Below are positions 23,029 to 35,700 of a stretch of DNA of 64,000 bases, piece after piece. The DNA lies in the NCBI RefSeq assembly GCF_002878395.1, contig NC_061121.1, forward strand, positions 135,610,362 through 135,674,361, in the 5' to 3' direction. Under the pieces are notes generated by a model. It ran no database searches and had not been told where the DNA came from. It worked only from the letters and a program-made list of their open reading frames with translations. The stretch is from Capsicum annuum. Its lineage: Eukaryota; Streptophyta; Magnoliopsida; Solanales; Solanaceae. The number at the start of each line of letters is the position of its first letter. Positions within the stretch are counted from its first letter, which is position 1. Both the position numbers and the translations under genes were made by a program.

Positions 23029-24660
23029 CTTTGAAAATATAAAGATATTATATACTATATATACTTATTTGATGATAAAGGTAGTATTGAAAGAACATAA
23101 TAAAATTCTCTTAATTGAAACAACTATATCAAAATAAATATTCTAAGAAGAAGATCAACTAAAACGAAATAAAGAGAGTATCAGATATTAATGATATACA
23201 AAATTGACAAATACGTTATTTCTTCTAATACTAGATATTGATGGGTCTGTGCTATATATGTTATTGTTTTTGTCAAATTATGTGACACAAACAGAATTTA
23301 GATTATCAAACATTAAAATAATTTAAGTTTTAAATTATTGTGATTTATAATACTTTTTTTCTATTCCAACGTAAGTGATACTGATATAATTTTGAGAGTC
23401 AGGCAAATATTTTATATCTTTTGAATTGTATGTATATGTATGTATTTTAAGTTCTTAATCTTATTATGATTTACAATATTGTTTATCTCATTTTCAAATA
23501 ATATATGTTACTTTATGTTTTCCTCTTTCTCATCTCAAATTATGTGGCACTAATATAATTTTAATAGTCAATCAAATCCTTTATGTTGACATATCATTTT
23601 GTGGCTATTTTACTTGTTTTATGAAATATTATTAATTTTTAATGCTTAAATAATCATAATAATTAATTAGGAGAGATATATTAAAATTACGGTTAAAGCG
23701 GCAATGCTTAATGAGTCGATCTATCTACATATCGTTTGACGTAAAAGGGATAGTAGATTTATTTGTCTTTCATTCCCTAAATATGTACAAATAAGCAAAT
23801 AATAAAATGTTGAAAGTACATGTATTGCTATCATGTAACTTTATGAAATGGTATTGAGGTACTGCAATTCTTCAGAACATCAAAGTAAGAGAAACTGCAT
23901 GCCGGTAATGGAGAAGAAACGGAAGGTAAAACACAGAATAACCGAAGGCTAAATTAAGCAAGCACAAAAATCCAGAACAATAATCAATGGAAAGTGAATA
24001 CATATCAAAGAGATAAAACTAACCCTAACACTGCCAGACCAAACAAAGACAAGATAATTGAACAAAGAAAGCTAAAAAGAGGACAAAGCAAAAGAAAATT
24101 ATGGATGAAGATGAAAAGGTTGTAAATTTTTTTTATTAAATATTATTAATTTTTTAATATTTAGATAATTTTTAATAATTAATTATGAAATATATATTAT
24201 TTTTTAATATATAAATAATTTATAATAATTAATTAAGAATAATACAATAAAATCACAATTAATATAGCTAAAACCAATGATAAGCTGGCAGGATGACCTT
24301 GAGCAGTTTTCCTTGGCTCTTCTATATATTATTATTAGAATACATCCTATCACATGAACCCATACTAATAACAACCATTTTTAGTTGCATTCATGATTGT
24401 GAATTTGTGACAATTCAGCTAACGCCACTATTCATCAGTATCGGCGCCTCGTTGACCTTTGTGCGATTTCAGAATTTGATTATAAAATCTCACCAACCAA
24501 AACAAATAGTTCCTCCATAATAAATTGAAGTGGTTCATTTTAATCACTGAAATAAGAGAATCACTTAAAGTGTGCATTTTTAAATTAAATTGATATAGTG
24601 TATTAAAATATATTTTGAGTTTACAATTTAGACATGTCATAGAAAATATTAGAATTAAAG
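23029..24660. other. AT-rich intergenic stretch
   Basis: No gene seen. It holds several related AATAATTAATTA-rich blocks (about 23620-23680, 24130-24190, 24195-24250), probably relics of small transposons. Confidence 0.45.
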
Positions 24661-24661
24661 A

Positions 24662-26290
24662 GTGTCACAATCCAAGTGGTTGTGAGTGACACTTACATTG
24701 AGAACCAACTAACCCAAGTTTTTACCTAATCAAACAAACGACTAAGACTAAATAACATCAAAATTCCAATAACATAATTAAGAAATGAAGAAAAATATTA
24801 TCTATTCTATCTCCAGATTCGAAAGTTATCATACAAGAACTCTAAATTAATTAAGTCTAAGAATATCTCAAAATCACTAATAAAGTAAAATATCATTGTT
24901 TGAAAGATACACAATATAGACTATAAAATTCGCGACAGTATGGGTGTGAAATGCTCACTCTCGTATCAAAACAACTGAACAAATAGAGATGAGGTTGCAT
25001 CTGAGCCTCTAGAACACTATCTGCACTCAACAAACAAACAACACAGAGAAGTATTAGTATAAACTACTATATACTAGCAGGCATCATCGGCCAACTAAAA
25101 TTAAAAATAAACATACAACATAAATCAAATAACAAGTTGACAGGAACTTCAATACATAAGTAATTTACTCAACAAGCAATCATTTAAATCAATAAATAAG
25201 GTCAATTATACAAACCATGTAAGCTACCAACATCTATAATAAACATTCACGAACTAAGCAATCTTAGTGTTCAGATAACAACACGAATTTATGTACATTC
25301 CAATCTCACAATGTAATTTCGTCTTAGTGTTTTAATATACCATGCTCACTCACGTATCAAACCTACATTGTATACATACATGCCATGGGATTTATTTCTG
25401 TCAAACAAACTAATCTTAATCTGTAGGGGATGCATCAGGATTTATGTACCCTACCAGTGAGATATCTGATTTATCATAATAATATCTTTATCAATATCTA
25501 AACTAGCATAGTATCCGATCCCTCAACTAATATATCAACTTATGATTTCATTTACACTATTTCTCAGGATATAACATAGTGCACCCAATTTTACAAGTAT
25601 ACTTCATAATAATAACGTAATTCAATCAAGTTCAATGCTCGATAGCTTGTTCATGGAAGCATTAACGAAATTATAATCATCAATCACAAGTATGTATGAA
25701 AATCAACCAACAAGTTATCCAATTTAAAGTACATAAATAACTAAGTCAAGTGTTAACTCTGATTAAATCATATTCTACCTCAATGGAAAAACTCAATCTA
25801 AGTTAATTTATAACAGTCTTGCATTTTCTCAACGCTTCGAATTGTTCATGGTCTAAAACAAACAAATGTCAAAGTAATTAATTACTTACTCTTCAATTCT
25901 AAGTCTTGGGAATTCAACCCCACTAGTTTTTACCCTTATTATAGTCTAAGACCTTAGTCAAGGCTTTTTCAATCATGAGTTTGGCCCAAATCTCCATAAC
26001 TCACATTTAGGGGCAATGATTCTACGCTAGAAAGTAATAGTCATCAATAACTTAAAATCAATTTTAGGCAAATTTAAATTTATTCATAGGCTTTGTCCAT
26101 CAATTTATGAACATAGGGCTTTAACACAAGAATTTCACCCTAAATGGCGATTCTAATGATTCTACAATAGAAATGAATTAAAGGTTGATAAGAAAAAGAA
26201 TAAACTTATATCAACAAAGAAAATCACCCTAGTTCAGTAGAAAATTGCCTCACAAAATTCCATGCATGGTTTCTTTGAGTTCTGAAAAAT
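24662..26290 (+). repeat. gypsy LTR fragment or solo LTR
   Basis: Begins TGTCACAATCCAAGTGGTTG and has features of a solanaceous gypsy LTR family: low coding potential, clustered polypyrimidine and CTCACTCTCGTATC words, and a CTAAGACCTTAGTCAAGGC block near 25950. No partner LTR or internal region was found, so it is a solo or truncated LTR. The right border is unclear. Confidence 0.45.
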
Positions 26291-26523
26291 AAAAAATCTG
26301 AAAAATGAACTTATAAGACATTATAACTGCTTGATGACTGCTAGAATGACCTTAGCACCACTACAGAGATCCAACTATAGCATGAAAGTTTGATTTAAAT
26401 TTCTCTATAATAACATCATATTTTTTGAATATTTTTTATTGCTATTAGAGAATATTGTTACAAAGATATGTAAACATAACATGAAAGATTGATTCACAAA
26501 AAATATGATTGTTATAGTGAAGT

Positions 26524-26801
26524 TGTTATAAATATAAATAAAAACAACAAGAATATAAACAAGAACGGAAATAAATAAAGAGAGAAGAGGGGAGGCTTAT
26601 TTATTTCTCTTGAGAGATGAGAGATTACATGATTCTTGATTGAGAATACAATGAATAAAACCCCTCTATTTACAGGGGACAATACTCCTAGTTTCTGACT
26701 AAAAGACAGATACTTCAAATCCTGATAGATATCAGTTAGATCTTGATAGATCTTATTAGATCTTGATAGACATTCACTATAATGTAAATACATTTATAAC
26801 A
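26524..26801 (-). repeat. copia 3' LTR
   Basis: Matches 30146-30405 almost throughout; it holds an extra copy of an 18-bp TAGATCTTGATAGATCTTAT-like unit (about 26740-26775) that accounts for most of the length difference. Confidence 0.88.
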
Positions 26802-27380
26802 CTCTCCCTTGAATATCTATATAGATAATGTGCCTCGTTAAAATTTTACTAGAAAAAATCCAGTAGAAAAAAAATCTAGTAAAGGAAAAATAGTACAAAT
26901 CTCTAACAATACGCATATAGGCTGCCTCATTAAAAACCTTACAAGTAAAACCAGTGGGACAAAACCTTAAAGGGAAAAGAGTACAACGCGTATTAACTTT
27001 TCCTAATGAGAACATCCTTGAACCTTTACATCCCGATCTTGTACACTATTTTCTTAAAAGTTGCAATCAGAAGAGACTTGGTAAATAAATCATCCACATT
27101 ATCACTTGAACGAATATGTTGCACGTTAATATCACCATTATTTTGTATCTTATGTATTCAAAAAATCTTTGATAAAGTGTGCTTTGTTCTATCTCCTTTT
27201 ATGAATCCTTCCTTAAGATGTGCTATGTATGCTGCATTATCTCTGTATAAAACTGTGGGTACATTATCATATTTTAAACCACATTTTTCTCTAATGAGAT
27301 ATATCATGGATCTCAATCATACGCATTCTCGGCTAGCTTTATGAATTGCTATTATCTCATCATGGTTCAATAAAGTGGCT
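26802..27380 (-). pseudogene. copia RNase H and 3' coding end
   Basis: Minus-strand translation gives AIHKASRECV near 27340, then YDNVPTVLYRDNAAYIAHLK, EGFIKGDRTKHTLSKIF and IRSSDNVDDLFTKSL, which are the RNase H blocks of a copia Pol (the catalytic Asp is in YRDNAAY). It closes with FKKIVYKIGM and a stop near 27025. The remaining 200 bp before the LTR encode the LRFCPTGFTCKVFNEAAYMR repeat-like tail common in this family. Stops and a frameshift are present. Confidence 0.75.
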
Positions 27381-30145
27381 AGATATATTGCTTTGTATAT
27401 CTCTAAGATATGACATTGTCCCCACATGTGAACACATTACATATTTGAGAACGGGATTTATGCGGGCCAAATAAGTACCCAATATCAGTATGACCAATAA
27501 GGTCGGGACTACAATCTTTAGAATAAAATAAACTCATGTATTTTATCCCATTTTGATGTCTCCTAGTAGGAGCAGAAATACGTCTTGCTTAAAAAATTGA
27601 CTGAAAAAACTATATGAGGCCTTGTAGTATTTGCAAGATACACTAGTTCACCACTTGCGCTAGGATATGACAATCTATTGCTTTTGAAAACTCTTCAAGA
27701 GTTTCAATAATTTTCAAGCTATAAACTTATACAATATAAGGATTCTAAATAAGTTTTCCAGAAACTTTTATATGCTTCAAACATTTTGAATCCTTAGAAA
27801 GTGTTTATTTAAATTTTGTCATGTGAAAATATTCAATATTTCATATGTGACATCTTCAAGTGTTTGGACTGCAAATCAAATAAGTTTTACACTTACCAAG
27901 ATGCATTCTTTCATGTCACTTGATAAATATTTCTACGTCAGCATGCTTAAATAAATGTAGAATCCAAATCCTCGTAATCTCTCACAATATTGCGTAAATA
28001 TTATATCAAATATATTAATGATATATAATTTCTTATTGGTTCACAGTGTGACATAACATTTTGAGATCTCATCACTTCATTATTTTCAGGTACCTAAACC
28101 TCTTATAAGATTTCATGAAGTGTTATGTCGTAGGCTCTTCAAGAGCACATTGTCATCTTATTATGATTATTTGCTCCTTATCCTTTTTGAGGATTATTTT
28201 ATTTAGAACCGATTAGTCTACCATGTTTTACGCATACATAGACTTTGTCCTTTAGGAACACAAAATAGGAGCACGTGTAGCTTAAGCATGAGATGCTTTT
28301 GACATTTGACTTGAATTATCTTTTGAATGAGGATCTCATGATAATTCCTAACATATTTCATAGCTACTTATCATCTCCCCCTTATGTTAGAAAAACTAAC
28401 ATACATCTCAATTTAATTTAGAGAATACATCATTGTGCATCATGGTATATTCATTAATCATATACCGCACATTAAATATTAGATGGAGTAGTTATTTCTT
28501 GACCTTGAATCAATTGAAAGGGAAGAAATAATCATAATTTATTGGTCTAAAGCATACAAGTGCTATTGTATGCAACATATCATATTTCAGACCAACACAT
28601 GAAGCTTTGTTCTCATTGGCAATAGTTTAGTTATTTATCAAAGGCATTTAATGTCAAACCATTACCATCAAGATGAATTATCTTAATTACATAATCTAAA
28701 AATTAGTTCTTAACGCAATTTAATTAAGCAAGCAACTTTATGAATGTCAAGCTGTAGGTTGACAATCAACGTACAAGTGTTCATCTTATATCGATGCATC
28801 TTAATAGATCACATGACTGGTGAACTAACCCATATTCACCTTTTATACTTTTCAGATTTTAAGGAATCCAATCCCAAAATTAGTTGGTCCAACCAACTTT
28901 TTATGAGAACAAGCAACATTAAAAGCTCATGAAGAATTTTCGAATTCTACAATATGTATTTATACTTAGTATGCACATCTTTGGGATGTCGCAATCATTC
29001 ATGTCAATTTATGAACTTTTATTTTAGCAAACTCCAAGTTTACCATGACAAGTACCTTTTACTTTAGTAAATTTCAGATTTACTATTACATGAATAAATT
29101 TCAGATTTACTACTTTAAAAGTAGATTTTTCAAAATAACTCTTCTCAGTTATTATGCTTCATTTGGAAGTGAGTTATGATACCATCACAATCAAGTGCAC
29201 GTTTGTATTAATAAGGTTCTCATTTCCCAAGAATGAAATATAATTGTGCCTTAAGCCTATCAAATTATAATAGCTTATAGCCTCTTTCAAGATCGAGGCA
29301 TACATATGATATCAAAATTTTTTCTCTAACATATCTTATGATCATAATAAACGTGTGAAAATATTATCATTTTTGATAATAATTATCACATTATCCCACC
29401 ACACTTATATTCGTATATTCAATTACCTGCCTCTTTTAGACATGTTATGCATTGCTACCATATTCACTTCAGAAAATAGAGCATATTCAATGGGTCGGAT
29501 TACATGAATTTTCATCAAACACACATTACTTTGCCTTAGTCATCATAATATCATCAGTATGGTGCATTGAGATTCAAACTCAACGTCTTATCCATATATA
29601 GGCGTCTTAGGGATAAATCAACGGGACTTGAACCCAACATCTTATGATCATGGTGTATTAGGAATTTAACCCAATGTCTTATCTTTTTGGTGGGATAAAA
29701 TTTGAATCCACCGTCTTATAATCAATGGCATAATATATCAAATTAAACAACAAGATTCATCAACGAACCTTTAAAAGGCTATCTTTTTTTTTTCTTTTAA
29801 GCAAAAATACATATTCGTAGATATCATAAATTAATAAACATCATTAAAGACAAACATATAAAAGAAATCATTACTTTTGATACTATGTGACTTTTGATAC
29901 TATGTGAATTACTTAACTAGTTCTATTATACATGTGCATTATTAATTACATAACAAGTGTCATATAATACAAACCAACAATACAAACCTTTGACTGTGCA
30001 TGCTTTTTGTCATGTAATATGACTCATTAAAGCTACAGATTTCATGAAGAATTGATAACAGATGCAAAAGATGTCCGCTTCATCTTGATTTCTACAAAGC
30101 TTTTAACAACAGTATAATTAATATTAGAGACTCGTGTTGATAACA
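27381..30145 (-). pseudogene. decayed copia interior (RT to leader)
   Basis: Too many stops and frameshifts to place RT, integrase or gag with confidence. The right end, near the 5' LTR, should be leader. At 29565-29725 it holds four degenerate copies of a TTGAACCCAACGTCTTAT-like unit. The minus strand beside the 5' LTR reads ATGTTATCAACACGAGTC, a possible primer-binding site. Confidence 0.5.
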
Positions 30146-30405
30146 TGTTATAAATATAAATAAACAACAACAAGAATATAAATAAGAACAGGAATAAATA
30201 GAGAGAGAAGGGGGGAAGCTTCTTTATTTCTCTTGAGGGATGTGAGATTATATGATTCTTGATTGAGAATACAATGAATAAAACCCCCTCTATTTATAGG
30301 GGACAATACTCCTAGTTTCGGACTAAAAGACAGATACTTCAAATCCTGATAGATATCAGTTAGATCTTGATAAACATTCACTATAATGTAAATACATTAA
30401 TAACA
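30146..30405 (-). repeat. copia 5' LTR
   Basis: Partner of 26524-26801; TG...CA ends and flanked on the right by GAAAT. Confidence 0.88.
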
Positions 30406-32270
30406 GAAATGATATTATAGAGATATAGACAATATTTTCTAAGTTTTATTTGTGACAGTGTTTGACTAGACATAAAATTTAAGAATGAAAGTAAGACTTC
30501 TAAAATTTGTAGTCTGAAACAAATTATAGATATTCTTATGGATATAAAATAATGATAAATAATTTATTATTATTACTAGTCTTATTTGGCCTGTGCTGAG
30601 CCGGTACACAAAATTAATATTAAATTTTAGATTTATAATTTTTTTTATCTTATTGCTATTCTTGTTTTTTATTTTTATTTTATTTTTGTGACATTACATT
30701 AGTTGTAAAGATAGTTCAATAATATCTCAATATTTCTAATATTAATCATATAATTCTTTTAAAAAAAAATATATAAAAAGAATGATATTTTTCTTAGAGT
30801 TGATTTTAGATTTTCTTTTTAGTTTCAAACACACCAACACTATGTTTCTTTTTATTTTAATGATAGTTTTGGAGATTAAAGTCTTTAATGATCCAAATTG
30901 AGTCTTACCTTATGTTGAACTAACTTCATCATTATTTTTTGATTCATATTATATTGACTAACCTATTTTTCATTAAATTTTTCTCAATTAAACTTATATT
31001 AATTAATCCACTTATTACAAAAAATAAATAAATTCTGACATTCGATGTAATAGAATAAATTTTTAATACTGCAAATTGTTGTATGGTAACATCAATAAAG
31101 TTAACTTATAAATAAAGATAGAATCTAATTTAAACAATTAAAAGACTTGATTTGACAAAATACTTTTGTAAATGATCCTTCATATAAATCATATGAAAGA
31201 AATTGAAAAGTTACTAATTTTTTTTAACTCTAATAGTTTTTTTCCTAAAAACACATGTTAAGATATTTATATTGATATTTATTAAACTGTAATTAATTAT
31301 TTTGTCCTAAATGATATAAAACACTGATTATCCCATTTTTGTTAAAAAAAATTCATTATCAAAAAATGTGAAAAAGATTTACTTTGATTTTTCATTATTT
31401 AGTATCACTAATATTTGAAGAGTTATTGTATTTTTTTAAAATGAACTTTTCAAATATTTTTAGCTATATATAAAATATATTTTTTGATTTAATAATTATG
31501 CATGTACTAAATTAGAAAGGGGATATCAAGATACTTTATTTACTTGTCCATGATAAATTTGTTAGGAAAAATGATAACTTAAACTAAAATAATAAACATT
31601 TCTAGAAAATAGAAAGACTATAAACTTTTAGATCAATTTTGAATTTGATTGTATAAATAGTTTTTATGATGTCATTATCATTTTCCACGACTCATCACTT
31701 TTATAGCATTTAATAAGCTCATATAATTGTCCACATTTATTAAAATGGATGAAAATTTAAGAGTAATTAAAGCTTAAATTAGAGATAAAATTGACAAAAA
31801 GACTTCATGTGAGGACTATCAAAATCTCACATTCTTTTTTTATATATAATAGTAAAATATAGAAATATATCATTATTTTTAAACTGATTATAAAGGAAAA
31901 AGTGTCAAAGATAAACTCTTCTTACATAGTATTCCCCCCATTTCAAACATAGTATTCCCCTCATTTCAAATTGATTAATATGTTTTGACTTGTATGGAGT
32001 TTAAAGCCAAACAAAAGATTTTTGAATCTTGTGATCTTAAATTAAAAATATATTAAATGTATCAAAACGTTCTTTTATTATGTGATGTTAAACATGTCAT
32101 GTGAAAAGTTGAAATTAAAAAATTGCTAACAAAGGAAGAAAATTACCCTTTTTTAAACCAACTAAAAGAAATAGTTCAAACAAATTGAAACCGATAAACT
32201 AACTACTAGTGGCGTATAAGTTTTTTTTTTTTTTTAAGAATTGCTGCAATAATTAACTCAGCCTTGTGTG
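30406..32270. other. AT-rich region upstream of the MATE gene
   Basis: No gene seen. A small duplicated unit TAGTATTCCCC(C/T)CATTTCAAA occurs twice at about 31929-31968, at the start of a block resembling a decayed MITE (31930-32130). Confidence 0.45.
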
Positions 32271-32272
32271 TG

Positions 32273-32280
32273 TATATATA
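32273..32280 (+). promoter_or_regulatory. TATA box of the MATE gene
   Basis: TATATATA lies 77 bp upstream of the ATG at 32357 and is followed by a C/A-rich leader. Transcription would be expected to start about 30 bp downstream, near 32305. A 15-bp poly-T tract precedes it at 32221-32235. Confidence 0.6.
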
Positions 32281-32356
32281 GATCCCCATACAACAGCCTC
32301 CACTAGTCCGAAACCACCGAACATTATTTTGTGCTGTCCAAATTCGTGTGTGTCCA

Positions 32357-32713
32357 ATGGAAGAGCACATTTCAAAGCAAAATGAGCCCCTTCTTTCACC
32401 TACAGAAATCACAGATGATCTTAATAATAATTACTATCTAACCAGATTATCACATACTAATTCTTTTGCTTCTTCCTTTGTTGCCGATGCTGATGATATT
32501 CCTCCTATTACTGGAATTCAAGATTTCTTTAGAGAGTTTACTATTGAATCTAAAAAGTTATGGTACCTTGCTGGTCCTGCTATTTTCACCTCACTTTGTC
32601 AATATTCTCTTGGTGCTGTTACCCAAACACTTGCGGGACATGTCGGTACACTTGAACTTGCTGCTGTTTCTGTTGAAAATTCAGTCATCGCCGGTTTCTC
32701 TTTTGGTGTTATG
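32357..32713 (+). CDS. MATE exon 1
   Basis: 119 codons, from [15 protein letters not shown] to [10 protein letters not shown], ending at ATG|GTAAGT (phase 0). The first 60 residues are hydrophilic and cytosolic; helix 1 starts near residue 69, followed by [19 protein letters not shown]. Confidence 0.9.
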
Positions 32714-35700
32714 GTAAGTAAATCACAGAGTTGTTAGTTCTTGCTAATTTTGACTATGGTTCTTTTTCTTCTTTTTTAATTTTGTTTTTACTCCTCCTGG
32801 GAGCTCTCCCCTTTTGGTTTCTTGATAACTCCAACTAATAACCTTAGAATTGAAAATGAGGGGTGTTAATCATTTGAGCACCTCTCCTCGCCAGTTTGGA
32901 CTATGGTCAAATCTTCACCCTTGTTCTTGTTTTTCCCCTTCCCATTACATGGTTGGGCAACAATATTGACTTTCAGATTGACTGGCTGCAATCATTGTTA
33001 CATCTCGTAGTCAATATTAGAATGTTTTTTTCATCTTAAAAATAAAATTAAGTGTTGAAAAAGATTGTTATTTAAGAGATTGATTATAAATTTCATATCA
33101 CTCTGAACCTCACAGAGTTTATCATGTTAGGCGCCCCATATCATGTAGCAAATGAATTTCGATTTTACATTAATAATTTTATATATATTCAATGAATTTT
33201 CAAGATGAATCAAGAATAAATAGTTATTTCATCCGTATGTAGAAATGGGAGATTTCTCCTTATTTTATTCTTATTCTTGAGAGATTCCCTCCATCTCTTT
33301 TGTGGGATTCTTTGAGATCTCATTCGATCTATTACTTTGTATATCCTATTTGTTTAGATAACTGAACCTTTTAGTTTTCTTACTAGAAATATGTTTAAAA
33401 AAAAAACTATATTATTATATCAAATATTATTTTGTACTATATGCCATCCAGTCAGTGACTTGGAAGTTATTTGAGAGGCAGAGATTGACTATAGATTTCA
33501 TCTCACTTTGGACCTCGCAGAGTTTATCGTGTTAGGCGCCCTGCGGCCTCTATCATGTTTCATTTGCAAAATTAAGATTTGGAGTTTATGATTTTTTTAG
33601 TTACTTAATTTTAAATTAATAATTTGTATATATTTAATAAATTTTTGAGAAAATTATAATATTTGAATCAAAGCTATTAGATTCAATCGAAACTCGTGAT
33701 GGACATGGTAGCTCTGCCCTCATATAGGGTCATCATATATCATATGTCCAAACCTCGATGTGCGCGGTGTTCAGTGTCGGATATTCTTTGAAGAATTATG
33801 TCTGGCCTTGATCGAATTCTTTACCTCGTGAATTAACTTTTCAAATTGAGTTAAACTCAAGTCCATTTTCTCACAGTTCCAGAGTTGAATTGCGCGAGTG
33901 ATTTTTCTAAAGCAAAATCATATGCGTTTTTAGTATTTAATCCCAATCTTAAACAAATTAATACGCCAGAACAATCATGTAGTTGGTTCAATGATGAATA
34001 TTTCGATCTGTGTTTGAAATTTGAATCTTGTTTTGTATGGACAGTTGGGAATGGGAAGTGCACTAGAAACACTATGTGGACAAGCATTTGGAGCAGGACA
34101 AATAGACATGCTAGGAGTATACATGCAAAGGTCATGGGTTATTCTCAATGCAACAGCAATAATCCTGATGTTACTCTACATTTTTGCGGCGCAATTTCTG
34201 AGATTGATTGGACAAACAGAGGACATATCACGAGAAGCAGGGAAGATGGCTTTTTATATGATTCCTCAGTTATTTGCATATGCCATGAATTTTCCAATAG
34301 CCAAGTTCTTGCAGGTAAACTATTAAGGATATGAATTCACCATTTAAATTTATGGCATATAATAGAATTTTTTACCAAAATAAGCCATTTTTTAAATCAA
34401 TTCAGTATAGTAATATATTTTTTGAAAATTTTACGGAACTAATATAAATGTTGTTGACATTAATAATATATTAGGTTTTAGAAAAATTAAAGGACCAAAA
34501 CGGCGTTACCGTCAGTAACGATTTCTACTTTAATGTCGTCTACTATTCCTTTTCGCTTGCTAATTTTTGTATGACCTAATACGTTGCTGCCAACAACGCT
34601 TATACTAATTTTGTAAAGTTTTTAAAAAAACATATTACTTTGTAAGTTGATTTAAAAAATGACTTATTTTGATCAAAACTTTAAATATATAATGCATAAA
34701 TGTGTCATTTAACTTGGCCTCATCTGACATCCATGCCTCCAAAGTTCGGTGTGCACAAGTAGACACTTAATTATTATACAGTCGAACAAATACACACACT
34801 TGCCCTACATGACAAATCACTTGAGATGCACATATCTACATGTTAAATCGTGTAAGATTTGCCAAGTAGGACACGTGGTTTTACTTGTTCAACTTTATAA
34901 TAGTTTAATTTTCTACTTGAGCACACTAACACTAACAGTTGGAGGATAAAGATATCAACTGAGGTAAGTTAAAAGGGTGCATTTATTTATTATGCCTAAA
35001 TTCAATATTTGTTGAAATTTTGGTGATTTTTCAACTATTCTTCATGTCAAAAAATTACTTGATTTGCAGTCACAGAGCAAGATGATGGTGATGGCATGGA
35101 TTGCAGCAATAGCTTTGGTTCTGCATACATTTTTCAGCTGGTTGCTTATGTTGAAATTAGAGTGGGGGCTCGTTGGTGCGGCCGTGGTGCTGAACTCATC
35201 GTGGTGGTTCATAGTGGTGGCGCAATTGCTATATATATTTAGTGGGACTTGTGGACAAGCATGGTCAGGTTTCTCCTGGAAGGCTTTCCATAATCTATGG
35301 GGCTTTGTTAGGCTATCTCTTGCCTCTGCTGTCATGCTATGGTAAGTAATATTATCAACATTTCATTTTATCTGTTTTTGTTTTTGTTGTGCTTATTACA
35401 TCTGGTAAAGGATTTCTGCCACCATTTGATACTCCCCAATACAAAATAAGTGTCATTTTAATAAAATAAAATTTGCCTTTATTAAAAAATTAATAAATAA
35501 AATATGTGGTTTACTAAATTATCCATGTTTAATAAATATCTCTTGAAAATTAAATGTTATTAAGTAGATGGTGTATAAAATTTTTTTTGTCTTGAAAATC
35601 TAAGATAACAATTATTTTGAAATAAATAATTTATTAAAATTACAGTTATTTTGAGAAGGAGGAAGCATAATAAGAAGCATAATCTAAAACATTACTTAAC

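Larger units (their letters stand above)
26524..30405 (-). mobile_element. Ty1/copia element with both LTRs, internally decayed
   Basis: Two LTRs of 278 and 260 bp (26524-26801 and 30146-30405) begin and end TGTTATAAAT...TTATAACA on the minus strand. The flanks GAAGT (26519-26523) and GAAAT (30406-30410) agree at 4 of 5 bases as a target duplication. A purine tract CAAGGGAGAG abuts the left LTR on the minus strand. RNase H is recognisable in the left third. The 3.3-kb interior is shorter than a full copia, so parts are deleted. Confidence 0.85.

Noticed and set aside
29565..29725. CRISPR-like spaced repeats
   Set aside because: Eukaryotic context, degenerate units and irregular spacing inside a retrotransposon leader.
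32348..32356. Earlier GTG start for the MATE protein
   Set aside because: Plant nuclear genes use ATG; the first in-frame ATG is at 32357.
33885..34334. 149-codon plus-strand frame across MATE exon 2
   Set aside because: Out of frame with the MATE signature and running through the splice acceptor; the 34045-34314 exon in the other frame is the real one.
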